Source of the DNA: Dipylidium caninum
Lineage: Eukaryota > Platyhelminthes > Cestoda > Cyclophyllidea > Dipylidiidae
NCBI GenBank assembly: GCA_017562135.1
Contig: QEYB01000713.1
Coordinates: forward strand, 434,001 to 498,000
Reading direction: 5' to 3'
DNA length: 64,000 nucleotides
Below, one piece after another: positions 24,464-38,430 of the stretch (positions are counted from its first letter, which is position 1; the number at the start of each line of letters is the position of its first letter). The notes beneath the pieces were generated by a model. It searched no databases. It was given only the letters and a program-made list of their open reading frames with translations, and was not told where the DNA came from. The position numbers were made by a program, and so were the translations under genes.

Positions 24464-27400
24464 ATGGTGGATTCTGAAAAAGAGAAGTACGAAATGAGCC
24501 TTAGAAAACATCCCGGATGTGGTATCGAAGGCAACAATTCACGATCGGCTTTGCCGTCGCAATCATTTTCTCACACGGAGTTCGCGAACAGCGAAAATCC
24601 TGGAAAGCATCATCACCTCCCCGACTTCTTCTCCGATTACAATCCCAAAACCGAACGATCTCTCATGGATCCGTGTGGGTATGTGAAGAGATGAATATCC
24701 CTACTGTTTTTTGTCATTTGCTGTATTCTATACTAGTAGAATTTTGTTTTGTAATTAATGTATTAAGCTATTACAACTATCGCTGAATAATTGACGCTTT
24801 TTATCCTTCAATAATTATTATGCTACCAAACCTTTGTATTTGGGAAGTGCTTTTATGGTGTATTCATTACAACTTTCGGTGGTTCTGTGATATTTTAATG
24901 AACCTCCTTTAATAATTTGACTTCTACAAAAAGGGTAATTTAAACCGTATTTAGAGACCAACGAAGTACACATTTCCGGAACTGATTTTGACGCATTGCG
25001 ATTTTACTTATTAAAGTCCTATTTTTCTTGACCACATATGAATGCTACGCTTGCACATTCCATGAGCTTATGCCGTTTGCAGGAACAAACAACTGTGATT
25101 ACAGGATCGAATGATGTTAATTTTCCGATTTCTAATCCCATTCTTACCGACATATTCTATTACTAATAGTCATACAATCAATGAGTAATCGTCTAAGCTT
25201 CAATCAAGGCTTTTTTGTATGTTATTATTTGCTGTCCTCCCATTCTGGATAAATTTGGAAAACGATGTGAATAGCTCATTCACTACCTCATTCTCGTTAA
25301 TCTTGAAACTAGAATTTTGAAATGTGGAAGAGTTGTTTAACCATGATGTTTGCGCCTTTTCCATGATCAACATCCTTCACGGGGATTGAATCTACTATTA
25401 CTTAGTCATAAAAGTAATGCAGAGGTAAATATTCGTTTTACGTAGTTAGATCCACAATTGTGGTCCCAGATAAGATGGATCCTTAAAACCGCCCACTAAT
25501 TGCTGATCTAATATTTGCATAATATTTGCTACTACAGATATTGCTTAACTATTATTAGAAATTAAATCGAGTCGCCTTGTAAAATAGCAATTATTTAAAA
25601 CTTATTTCTAGTTTGTGCTTTGTCACCAGTTTCGGACTGTCAAGTTTTTAATCAGGTATCACACCACTCACCTTTGTGGATTTTCGTGTGGAGGAGGCAT
25701 ATTTTTAAATGTGCGTGGTTTTTTGCGACGTAATCGATCTAAATTTTTCCCGAAATTATTTTATATTGCCTTAAATTAAGAATCCAGAGGTCTTGCTTTC
25801 AGGCCTTACAATCTTAGTGCATGCAGATATCACCTCCAGTTAAAGGCTTTCCGCATACTTTCGTTACATTAGCTGGTGAATGCGAAATCAGGGAATAGAT
25901 GCACATTTTTTAGAAAGTGATAAATGAGCAGAAACGCTTAATCAAAAATATGGGGCTTTACTTCTGGTTATATTGGGACGATTTATTGATATTTTTTAAT
26001 GCGATCGTAGATTGTCTCGGGCATTGCGTATTTTGCAGACTAGTCTGGCTATGAATATTTGTCTGCGTAAAGTTGATCTTATTGCTAAACTATTCCACAC
26101 AATTCGTTTAGAATTTTGTGCTGTTTTAATTTCCTTTTCATGGAGTAGAAATTGGGTGTCCGGTGAAACTGAACCTTAACAAGTAACTTGCAATTTTATT
26201 GATTGAAGGCAATTGGCACCTAATGTGCGCATCCTCCATACTTCTTTCAAATTAAAATGACTTAGATTTGTTTCCTTTGCTTGTACTTTTCGCTTTCATC
26301 TGGATTATAAATTGTGAATTTGCATTCCTTTAATTCATCAATTTTTGCTTCCTGACTTCAGTTGCTTTGACGCTTTCTTGGTTCCTACGCTTTTCGTCTT
26401 TTCATTAGCAACCCTGCTACACTCCTCTAGTAATTAGTGTCATTTGCAAGATGGGCATGTCAAACAAAGTCGAGTTTTACAGGCTTCTTACATACATGTT
26501 TTCACTGTCTAGATTTCCTATCAGTAAATTGTAAAATTTGTCCCGATGATTACAGATGAGACTACATTTTAATGCGGATTTTCGTATGCATTTTACTTTA
26601 CCCGTGATATTAAACTAGGTTGTGTAGACTCTTAAGAGAAAATTTTAACACCCACTTCGACTCACAGAGTCACCATTTTCGACCCACGCAGTTGTTAAGC
26701 TCTTGGTTGATGTGTAAACTTTATTTAGTTTCCTTTCGCTTTTTATTTTGATTACCATCTAGTTTTTTGGCCATTTCAACCTTGCAATTTAGGGATTTGG
26801 TTTTTCTTTTGAAGATAATATTGTCTAATGCTCTATTTCACGTGATGCTGTTTATTATGAATGAGGAGCTACTTGGTGGTATAGTTAAAATCAATAATGT
26901 GGAGCACATGTGGCACGTGCCAACGCATCGCGCACTTTGACACACAATGCAGGTTGAATGTACCGTTTAACTGTTGAGGAAAGCAATAATTCTAGTATGA
27001 AATGGTTTGTGGTCTTATGTGTATTGCTTTCATTTTCCATGAAATCCTAAATCTACATTTAACTATCGAAGTCATTAAATAGGTATTTACAATCGAAATG
27101 TCAGTAAAATTACACTGAATCATCTTACTCCTTCAATTTATGTCTCTCCTCAATGCGTTTGCTAAAGCCCTTTGTCAACCTTGTCTTTTGGTAAATCAAC
27201 TAGTTGTGGGCCTTACTATTTGACGTACAGCAAGCGTCTACTTTCGTGGCTACTCACGGTAAAACCGCGTCAGTCAACTAACGCGACAAATAATTTAATA
27301 TTTTGATCATGATTTTTGAACAAAATTTATTTGGCTTATCCCCTTACCCCCTTGACTGTTCTTCTCAAAATCATCTGAAGTGTAACATCTCGTTCCACAT

Positions 27401-30400
27401 TACTATGAAGAAATATACTTATACCTACTGCCATCGCTATCTCTAGTCCTTCTCCCGATATTTTAAAATGCTAAAAATCAACGTCTCATCTAGCCTATTG
27501 TGTCTGAAGCTGTTTAGGACAATTAGTTGAATTTATTCGGAATCAGATTAGCCCGAGCCATGTTTTAAATTGTGATCATGCTAAATGGTAGGTAAGTGTC
27601 AATTTTAATAGGCTTTAATTTGTTGTAGAACCACCTCCAGTGGTGAGAGATTATCAGTTCCGTTGTTGCTTAGTTCGAAAAGTTGCAGTTGTGTAACTTT
27701 TTTGGACTGCCACCGAGTGTTAAAATAGAAATTAAAAATTTAATGTACTTTTTAGTGGTTCTAGTCATTATGCTTCTTTGACTTGTCTTCACAAGTCACT
27801 TTTGATTGGATTATGTGACCTGTGGTGCGTTTAAACTCACTAATTACTTTGTGCGCGCGCGCTCACTTTAATACGTTGGCTTTCTGTGAAGGAATGAGAT
27901 CTGCGTCTTCACGGGACTCCTTGCTTGAACATAGTAATGTACCAAAAAAGTGCTGCCCCCGTAACGGCGCCTGCAGATTTATCAAGAAGTGCGAATCACC
28001 TTGGCGATTATACTAGAATGTCGTTTTAGGTTCCTCCAGTTTTGTAACTTACTTTTTTTTTGCTAGCTTAAAAGGTTTGCTAACTGTTGCTGACGTTTCG
28101 AGTATTTGTGTCGATATCCCTGTTAATTTATTACGAAAATACATAGCTTTTTCCTTTAGTTTTAAATTTAGTTGTAAGAGGCTGAAACCATTATTTCCCA
28201 CCACGGTGTTAATCTAGGCACATGTTTTGTTATATCCTATTAATCTATTTCTATGTCTTGTATTTTCAGTTTCTTTAAATCGTGTTTCTCAAAATGCCGT
28301 CGCAAAAAGGAGTACCATTCTCGTGTTGTATGCATTGGACGCCCAAGTCCCACCCAAAAATTTCCTCCGAATGTTATCAAAAACCAAAAGTACAACATAT
28401 TTACATTCGTTCCTCTCGTGAGTTACCCAAATTTCTTCGCTATTTTTCATTCGGAAAACCAATCTTATAATTTCTTATAGGTACTTTTTGAACAATTCAG
28501 CGTTTTTTTAAATCTTATCTTCCTGATCATGGCTTGCAGTCAATTTATTGAACCACTGCGTGTTGGTTATCTTTACACCTATTGGGCGCCCTTGGGATTT
28601 GTTGTTGTTGTGACAATGATACGTGAAGCTGTAGATGATTTTCGTCGGTGGTTGCGAGATCGCGAGGTCAACAATGCCCTTTATACAAAGGTTGTACGAA
28701 AAGGCCAAATAACTCTTGCAAGTGCAAAATTCAGGTGAATTTCTGTTTGTCCTACCTCGCTAACTTGTAGCAAACTTGTGTTGCATGTGTTTACTTCCCA
28801 CTTTATAGACAAGTATTTTTTTGCTAATTTGAGGGGTTGGGATAAAATGGTACATTCATTATTAATCATAGATGTGCTCGTTGCTGACGTTATCAGGCGC
28901 ATAAGCGCTCGATGTTTGTTAAGAATTGATGTAACAAACTCCAATCTCTAGATATGCGTGTATGGTGTCACCTATTTTCTGCAACAAAACCACTCGACTT
29001 GATTTCATTTCAATCTTGCTCCAATATCCTTTTGCATCTAATAGGTTGGTGACATCATTTTATTGCACAAGAATCAGCGGGTACCTGCAGACATGGTACT
29101 CTTGTGGACCTCCGAACCTAATGGCTCATGTTTTATTCGAACCGACCAGTTGGATGGAGAGACAGACTGGAAGCTGCGTACTGCCGTTCCCGTCCTTCAA
29201 AACATTGTGCATGCGGCGGGTAGACCCCAAGCTCTTTTTGACGTTCAGGTTAGTAACTTTCTGTGCAATCGCTACAAAAGAATTTCTATTCATATTTATA
29301 TTATTTTCCCAGGCTCAAATCTATGCTGAGGCTCCAAATCAGCGTATCCACAGCTTCGAAGGAACCTTTGCTCGTACTGACGCTGTTGGCGACGGAGATT
29401 CTGACGATGAAAAGAAGAATGTGGAGAATGAAGCATCTTTGAGTGTGGATCAGACTCTTTGGTCCAACACTGTGATTGCTACTGGCACAGTTGCGGGTAT
29501 TGTCATCTACACAGGTTCGGAAACCCGTTCTGTTATGAACTCTAGCAAGGTACACACTAAGATGGGGCATATTGATAGGGAAGTCAACAACATCACCAAG
29601 CTCCTTTTCATCTTTGTTGTTATCCTCGCTCTCGTGATGGTTGCATTAAAAGGATTTAAGGGCGCCTGGTACATCTACTATTGGCGTTTCTTCCTCCTCT
29701 TCTCGTACATCATACCATTAGCGTAAGTCTAATCTCGGTATATTCAAATTTTTTTTCTCCCTATCATTGCAAACTATTTTTTGCTTTCAGTTTGAGAGTA
29801 AATATGGATATGGCAAAGATAGTCTACTCTTTTATGATTACTCGGGACAGAGATTTGCCGGGCTGTGTAGTTCGCAGCACGACTATCCCCGAGGAGCTCG
29901 GTCGTATCACTTATTTGCTATCGGACAAAACGGGTACACTGACACAAAATGAAATGGTCTTCAAGAAGCTCCACTTAGGCAGTGTAGCTTTCGCGCCAGA
30001 CTCCATGGACGAGTTGACAGAAACCTTACGACGGTACTACGATTCAACATCGAAGGAAGGCGATGCAATAGGTGAGAAACAGTTGCGTAAGACGGGAGAT
30101 GAGAGATTGGTAGAAGCAACATTAGCTATCGCTATTTGCCACAATGTGACGCCCATGAATGACGATGCTGGACCCACGGGAACGGTTGTTGCTGGGGTTG
30201 TGGAAGGTGGAGATTACAACCCCTTCGCTCAGCCCGTGGGATATCAAGCTAGTTCACCAGACGAAGTGGCTTTAGTGACATGGACGGCCTCGGTTGGAAT
30301 TACTCTGATTCATCGAGATCAACAAATGATGGCCTTACGCCTTCCCAATGGTGAGCTCTGAATTTTCTTGAAATGGATATGTCAGCACTGTCTGTTAACG

Positions 30401-33400
30401 GTTACCGCTTCTTCGAAGTGTTGAAACTACCGTTGCTCGTTGGAGAACCGGTTTTATTTTCTCTTATCTCTATTTTTGGAGTTTATCTGTTCTTAGTCAT
30501 ATGTGCCACCGGATCCAGTCCCTATTGCAAAATTCACGGAGCTTCCTAAAACAGTGAAAATGTTCAGCCTACTATCGACATGGAGTTTATGTTAGAAACT
30601 GAGTTAATTCTAAATAAATGAAATTGTGATCAATTAAGTAGCGGTAAAGCTATTTCTCTTTCACGTGATTTTTAGTTTCCCGCCGCAGATTTTTTACATA
30701 CTTTTCATCTGTCAATATCCCTTTTTTCAACATTCGTTTAAAAATTACAATTTTAGATTAGTAATAATCTCCTAATGCTTGTTGCCACGCTTCCTCAAGT
30801 GTATAGTGTTGCATCCACGTTGTCTGGAACATATCGGGCCTAATACTCGTGGTTTAAAGGCGGAATAGTATCGTTGTCAAAACTAAAGTTATTTAAACTT
30901 CCAATTTTTCACCGCAATACCTTGCCTCATCAAGATTATTCCAAAATGTATATAGATATACCCTACCTTGCATTCGACGTATGTGCTTCACTTGTTTTGG
31001 TTACTTTAATAATTCACCTTGTTCATGCCAATATCATGGCAGTGAATTGTATATCCTATTTTTCGGGCATCAACTCGCATTTTGCATTAACGCTTAACTG
31101 TTACATGACTGTTTTGGTTAACTTTTAATTAGATTAATAGAAAAACAAATACTGCTAATTAAGAATAGTTTATTTCTGTCCTGAATATATCATAGGCTGC
31201 TAATAGCATTCCCACATGAGGTTCATTCAATCTACCCTCGTTATAGGTGCCACTGTGGCCTACGAAATCCTTCAACTCTTTCCCTTCACATCCGAAGCGA
31301 AGCGCATGGGCATAGTGGTACGCGAGCGAGCAACCCGTGCTATTCACTTCTATTTGAAGGGTGCGGACACTATTATGGCCAGTTTGGTACATTACACGCC
31401 TTGGATGGAGGATGAGGCGGGTAATTTGGCTCGTGAAGGCCTTCGTACCCTCGTGGTGGCTCATCGACAACTCACCGAAGAGCAATATACTGACTTTGCT
31501 TCGCGGTATGTTACTTTCCCCTTTTTTTTCTCGTGCCCGTCTTTGTCTGTGCTTTGATGTCCGAGCTTAGCCTCTCTTGCAAGACCTCTTCAGTTGGCTT
31601 ATAAATAATTCCCTATCTATGTGTGTCTAATATATATTGTGCTATTTTTGAAAAATTAATTACAGAATGCCTCATACCTTCAATCCTTGAGAATGACTTC
31701 ACATTCATGGATGAAGGTGGATTTTATATAGTTTAGCTGGAGTTTAGACTGCTATTTAGTTTAAGTTGCATATTAGGGCGGCTGAAATATCACTTCTCAG
31801 CTATAGTTCGTTCTAGAAACTGTTAAATACTTTCTTAAAAGATAGAACGGAACATGGTTTGCCTCAAGTTTCCCATTGTTTAGCTGAAACTCAAAGCTTA
31901 ATGGAAGGTTCGTATTGGCTCGACCTCCGTTTATGTCCTGATTGCAATACTCGGTTTGGGATCTCTGAATAGTAAAAATTGGCCTACATTTTTTTAGATT
32001 TATGTTTTCCTCTTATGTGCAAAGGGAAGATTTGATCATAACAGTCACCATAGTTTGAGTCTTTAAAGGTGAACTCTGTTAAAATTGATCACGAGAAATT
32101 TGATGGTCGATGGTTTGACTGTTTAACTGTTACATTACCCTTGTATGTTTTTTGAGCCCACAGTTTTCCTTTAATTTGAATTTTCCTCTACGATGTGATT
32201 GTTAGATATCATCAAGCGACAATGAGTGTCTCTGATCGCGCCAGCAAGGTACAGGCTGCTGTGGCCACCTTGGAGTGCGATTTGCAATTACTCTGCCTTA
32301 CTGGCGTGGAGGACAAGCTGCAGGAAGGCGTAGGTTCACTTTTTGTCTCTTCATCACCTTATTTTAAAATTTGGTACGTTTGGGCAATTGAGATGCAATC
32401 GCTGTTTAATGTATTTTGTGACATTGAATTGCCTGCCTGGCGGCACCGATAAATATCTCATTCATCACCATCGCATGTGTTCCCACCCACTTAAGACCAA
32501 GTTGAGTCATTTTATGTGATCTTCACTACACATATTTATTCTAACTGCTCTCATTCTTTTCGGCAGCGTTTTCGAGTACCCGATTAGAACTAATTTTTGC
32601 CGATTTTGCTTCTTTTTGACATCTCAATTTTTCATGTTCATCAAAAAGTAGCTTAATCTTGTAAACATGATTTAGGGTGGGGGATATGATCTCACTTTGC
32701 AAATTATCACCTCTACTAGCGCTGTCAGTTAGACTTTTGTAAATAAATTATTATCAAACCTATGCAAAAATTGCACTTACTTCGTTAAACGAGCCCTATT
32801 AACACCTAATGTTACTGAAAATATTCTTCAAAGTTAGCTTGTGAATGAATTATGGTGTCATCTCTGCTAACCTCAAAGAGAACCATTTTTCTAACGTTCT
32901 TAGTAGACCACTCAATATTTTTTCCTCAGCCGCGTAGGAAATGTTTTTCTTCACATTGAAATCGTTTTTTAGTAATACTCATCAGTAGTCTCAAAGACCT
33001 AATTGCTACCATTCGATAGTATGTTGCCGTTGTCCTTACTTAGTTAACAAAAGGGTAGATTTTGATAAATCAAAATCGGCTTATTATGATGAGAGTAAAA
33101 CCTTCATTTTTATTTTTTGTCTCAGGTTCGTCCAACTCTGGAGAAATTACGAAACGCTGGCATCAAGGTGTGGATGTTGACGGGTGACAAGTTGGAGACG
33201 GCAGAATGTATCGCTAAGTCATCACGCCTTGTGCCTCACGGTCAAGCGCTACACATCTTTGAGCCAGTTACTGGCCGCTCCGAAGCCCATTTGGAATTAA
33301 ACGCCTTCCGTAGACGTTGTGACATGCCGCTGGTGATTACGGGCTCTTCACTCGAAGTAAGTGTTTTCTTTATCTTTGATCTTTTGACGGCTTATGGGAT

Positions 33401-36400
33401 ATTAGCATTTATAATTCCCTGATACTTCGATGCTCTTTCAATAACAATATATTTGGCATGTCGATTTTATGTCTGGCCCGTAAAATTGCTTACCCTCTTT
33501 CGAACTTTCTGTCTTTTTACATAGATATCGTCATTAAATCCATTAAAAAATTCCTCCTAACCATGAGTCCCGTAAAACTACACTTCCAAAATATGACCAT
33601 GTATTAAAAGTACATCTTTCACATCGCAAAAAATTGTATATTGAGAGCGGTTTTAAAATGCTCTTTTAGTCAGTAGGCAATAGAACTTCACCGTAGGTTT
33701 CATAAATTTTTTAAAGGTTAAAGAATATGCAAGGCATTGTGGATTGAATTTTATGAAGTTGATTACATTAATCGCTTCTATTCCCCACTATAAGGTGTGC
33801 CTGCGCTACTACGAATACGAATTCCTCGATCTCATTCGGCAGTGTCCCGCCGTGGTGGTGTGTCGCTCTTCGCCCACTCAGAAGGCGGGAATCGCGAAGC
33901 TGCTTAAAGCCCACACTAACGCCGTGGTGGCTGCCATAGGTGACGGCGGTAACGACGTTTCCATGATCCAAGCCGCTCATGTCGGTATTGGTATTGTGGG
34001 TAAAGAGGGTCGACAGGCCAGTCTGGCTTCCGATTTCAGCATTACACAATTTTCACATGTTGCTCGTCTTCTCCTTGTTCATGGACGAAATACTTACAAG
34101 AATACGGCTTCACTCTCGCAGTTTATCATACACAGAGGTATGGCGTCTTTTTTGTTCACTTTTTCGAACCTCATCGAGACTAATTCTTCGTAGCTTCCTC
34201 AATTTCTGATTGGGTCGGTTTTCCGTTGAGACAATTGTCCACTCAAATATGTGTCGCATAACGGAACCACTAGTTCACCTTGCTGTTCTTCTCTTTATAG
34301 TTTTGAATGCTTCAAGAAAGCAAAACCCGTGCACTTATTTAATCGCTTACCAATTTGGCCTTTCACAATATTTTCAAGTCGGTGACTTTATGTGCCATTT
34401 CTTCCGACTACAATTTATTCAACTTTATTTTTTTGCTTAATTTACTTAATTTTTATTGCTTTCACTCAGGTCGGCTGATAAATAGAGGGCCAGGTTTATA
34501 ATTTGTAACAATTAACATCACTCTCAACTGTCCTTACCCCATGACAATTTAGATTTAATGTCGCGTGCTAGAGCCCGTCTTGAGGTAATATTTTTCTGAA
34601 ATGCTTTCTCAAAGTAACTTTTATTACGTGTTTTCTTGGTCCTCTTTTCAAAGAATACTTACTATTCTACTTATTACTAACTCCAGTTCAATCGGCCATA
34701 TGTGGGACAACAGTCGGCGTGTTATGAAACATCTCTGAGAAGCTATATTTTGATTTTGATAATTGATGAATTTCCGAACCTGCCCTGAGGTTGTTCGTAT
34801 CTTTGGGGTGTTACTGAAGTAATTGGGGTGTTACTGAAGTAATTTTTTAAGTGGGAGTATTTGTTCAGACTATTTGTTCAGACCATTTCGACTGATACCT
34901 CGTAATCTTCTGCTAGATCCCTTGACCATTAAGTCGTGTGCTTAGAAACGCCTTTTAAACCCTGAACACTTATTAGAATCACAAGAGTTTAAATAGATGC
35001 CAATCTGATATACTGTACCGTACGTGAAAATCTTGTAACCAGATTGTTTCTAACGCAATGGCTTGCTTACTCAAAATCATATGAAGACGTGATACGCCTT
35101 AGCACCACTTGATGTTTTGAAATTATGATAGATGCACACAATTATTCAAACTGTTCTCGAACTGGCGCAAACTTCACAGAGAGCTAGTAATTTTTAGGCA
35201 TATTTTCGTCGAATTAATTTTGAAATTGTCATTCGGTTATCACAGTCAACATTGCATCTACGTGTTTTAGAGCTCGACATTTTCCTCTACTGATTTCATG
35301 GCTGAAATCCGCGACCTTTTAGTATATTTTCACTAAAACCTTATATTTGGTGGATGGACGTAATGTATAAATATTGGACCAAGATGTCAACTCGCTAACT
35401 AACTGAATTCATCTTCCCAGACCTTATCCGATGTATTTGTGACTGTGGTAAAATGCGTCCGCATAGGCTTATAATAAAGTTTTATAACCCAATTTTTTTG
35501 TTTTCGCAACCTCTATTTCGATGGTTTCGGAGGAGTGATCGAGTCGCACTCGTTTTGGTGCCTCTAAGTTCCCCGATTAAGGTTGATATTTGACCCTATC
35601 TCCGGCATTGTAGTACTTTAATATTTAGGCTAAGATGATCACTGTACCTGCATCCTTAAGGGTATTTGCTTCACGGTCAAGTAGTCACGGCGATTGGTCA
35701 TTTATGCCGTGTGCTTTTTGTAAGTCTCTTAATTTAATTATCATCCTCGTGATTCTATTGGTTGGTTAGAGTTAATTCTCTTCAATTTTGTTAGCAGACA
35801 GTCGTCACTGTGAAAGTTTTAAGAAACTTTTGACAAGAGAATCTTTATTCATAATCAACGACTTTTAATAGAGTAGTTCTATGGTTCGCAACCTTCGTAA
35901 ACGACTCTCTGAACATTGCCCACGTTAAGACTTCCCGTCATGCTGCGGTACCACTTCTATTTTACTTAAAATGATGCTTTCCGCTAACTATTGGACGCTG
36001 CTCATTATTTTGATTGAATTATGAATCGAAAGGCTCTAACACTTTGCTCATCTTAGCCATTTACTGAATCTGTCGCCTAAATGTTTTTTTTCTTTCATAT
36101 TCGCTGCAGTTACTTTCGTATCATGGAAACAAAGTCGTGGCAGGCTTAGCATACAAATAAACTCTTATTGTAGTTTTTCAGTGGCCTTCATTTGATCTGT
36201 TTACCGTCTGCGCAAACACTTTTACTTACCCATTTAATCTCGGTTTATTATCCACTGGCTTGAACTATTGGTTTCCTCTATCTTGCGTGTTTAGCATTCA
36301 ATTCACGAGTTAGCGAAATGCTCTTATTTTTTGTTCAAAGCAGCCATTAGTACTATTTGATAATAAATAGTGTTATCTGGATATTATTTCTCAAGTGAAA

Positions 36401-38430
36401 TGATTTGACGAGAATACAGTAGATAGTGAATAAAACAGTCGTGAGCGTTAATACACTTCACGACAGTGTGCCATTCTAATTTGCAGGTTCCATAATTACG
36501 GTGATGCAGTTAATCTTCTCGGCTATCTTCTACCTCGTGTCGGTGGCCCTCTTCCCGGGTTTCTTGATGGTGGGCTATGCCACTATCTTCACCATGTTCC
36601 CAGTTTTCTCGTTGGTGCTAGACAAGGATGTGGCCGACTCCGTTGCAATGACCTACCCCGAGCTCTATAAGGATCTCGCTAAGGGTCGCGAACTTACTGT
36701 CAAAACCTTTTTCCTCTGGCTTGTTATCAGCATCTATCAAGGTTTGTTCCCCTCTTATGCACCTTTTGCTTGGATTTCTTTACTGTATAATTTATTTGTA
36801 ATTCCAATTCGAGTGTTAATGACATTCCCACTGTATTTTCCACCGGTATTTACTAGAGACAATGTTTCCTATATTTTAATAAACTTATTGACACATTTGC
36901 CAGCAAAATACCCAATGTTTAGCCTGTTGGGAAGACAAGGTAACATAAAAATCATTTCTCGATAACGTAGACACTCCGCCAGGTGATTTGACATATCGCG
37001 CATATATTTGCATTTTAAAACCGCCAAAATTGCTTCTACATTTTTGTCTATGAAAGTATTTTTGCAATATTGTTAGTTTTATTTGTTAACACGTGTTACT
37101 ACCTTGGGCTTTTCGTTCGACCAATCTGTAAACCATATTCCCATTTCAACAATGGAAGGGATGCGCTATCTTTTATCAAATTAAATAACTTTAAGGCATT
37201 CCGTAACTCAGAGACTGTCCTACTTATTTCTGCTCTTTGTCTATGCCACATTCTACAGGGGTGTCTCGTGTTTCTATTACTACTATTATCTCGTGTTCAT
37301 CGTTTGCGGTACCTAGTGCCGAATATACCATTTCGAGTTTCACAACGCTTGTGATGAAGTCGACAAATTGAAGATCGCTTCCTCGTGTGCTTTGGGCTGC
37401 AACAAGTGTTTCTTATTTGGTGTTGACATAAAAAAGCTAGAACCTGTCCCTTTCCATGTAGGCGGGAGACTAATTTTCTTGGTGATGACAAAATCTGAGC
37501 ATAACATTAGGTTTTCAGGAAGTGTTTAGTCACTTGTCTGCTCGTTCCTTCAATTATCATTTACTTTGCAGTTGGCTCGGAAATATTTATAAATTTATCG
37601 ATGTTTGATTTACCGTAATTGTTAGTCGGTAAATAAACTGACTTATCGAGATAAGAGGAACCAAGGCTCTCATTTGCTCATTCTTTTCTGATAGCTTCAA
37701 ATTGAAAAACTGCGAAAACAACAAATTCAACGGCATTCAATTTAAATAGGCAGCTTTAGGCCCTTATTTCCTCCTCCATTCGATAAGCCAATCGAGTTTC
37801 ATGTGCAATACATAACCTTGGGTCAAAATATGGGAGTGGGTTCAACGCAACGAACGGAATTCGCCTCCTCTCATGAAGGGGATATGAAAGCACTTTTTTA
37901 GAACTATTAAAAATAGGGGAACCAAATGAAAGATGCATTGGGTCGTATCTAGGTTTTCCTGCCGAGCCGCCGATTAATTGGGGTTATTTTGGATCTTATT
38001 TAACTCCCCTACCCCCTCTAGGTGGAGTGATAATGTATGGAGCACTGATACTCTTCGATTCCGACTTCATCCATGTTGTCTCGATCACTTTCACCTCTGT
38101 CCTCCTTACCGAGCTGCTCATGGTGGCGCTAACTATCCACACTTGGCACTTCGTCATGATCCTCGCCGAACTCGCCAGCCTTGCTATTTACATTGTCGCT
38201 CTGGTCGTCTTTAAATCCTTCTTCGGTAAGTTACTACATCTTTATTTTGACTGTCTGGTAAACCCATACTTTAATCTTTTTTTGCTTACATGACAGATCA
38301 AGCGTTCTTGTTGACTTGGAACTTTGTCTGGAAAGTGTTCGCCATCACTGCGGTGAGCTGCATTCCCTTGGTCATTCTTAAATGTATCAGAATGAAACTG
38401 CGACCTCCGATATACTCCAAGCTGCGTTGA
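24464..38430 (+). CDS. ATP9/Neo1-type P4-ATPase (phospholipid flippase), 13 exons
   Basis: Golgi/endosome flippase of the subfamily that works without a CDC50 subunit. Exons: 24464-24678, 28270-28417, 28481-28734, 29045-29248, 29313-29722, 29791-30350, 31247-31505, 32206-32329, 33126-33356, 33795-34137, 36487-36741, 38022-38225, 38297-38430; about 1113 residues. Seen in order: [26 protein letters not shown], the actuator loop [13 protein letters not shown]4 YIIPLALRVNMDM, phosphorylation site [13 protein letters not shown] (Asp about 456), nucleotide-site [11 protein letters not shown] and [27 protein letters not shown], hinge [19 protein letters not shown], and TM-rich exons ending PPIYSKLR. 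The N-terminal exon is not conserved. All phases agree except exon 3 (phase 2) to exon 4 (phase 0), where one G appears missing at 29045. TM4 reads PLAL where human ATP9 has PISL. Introns 1 (3.6 kb) and 10 (2.3 kb) are AT-rich and empty. Confidence 0.93.
34805..34844. repeat. 20-bp tandem duplication in an ATP9 intron
   Basis: Two exact adjacent copies of a 20-base unit starting GGGGTGTTACTG, followed within 15 bases by a second short direct duplication (ATTTGTTCAGAC-type) around 34859-34882. It lies in intron 10 and has no apparent function. Confidence 0.85.

Noticed and set aside
28962..29726. 254-codon frame around ATP9 exon 5
   Set aside because: Its first 110 codons are intron and out-of-frame exon 4 sequence. 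Only 29313-29722 is used.
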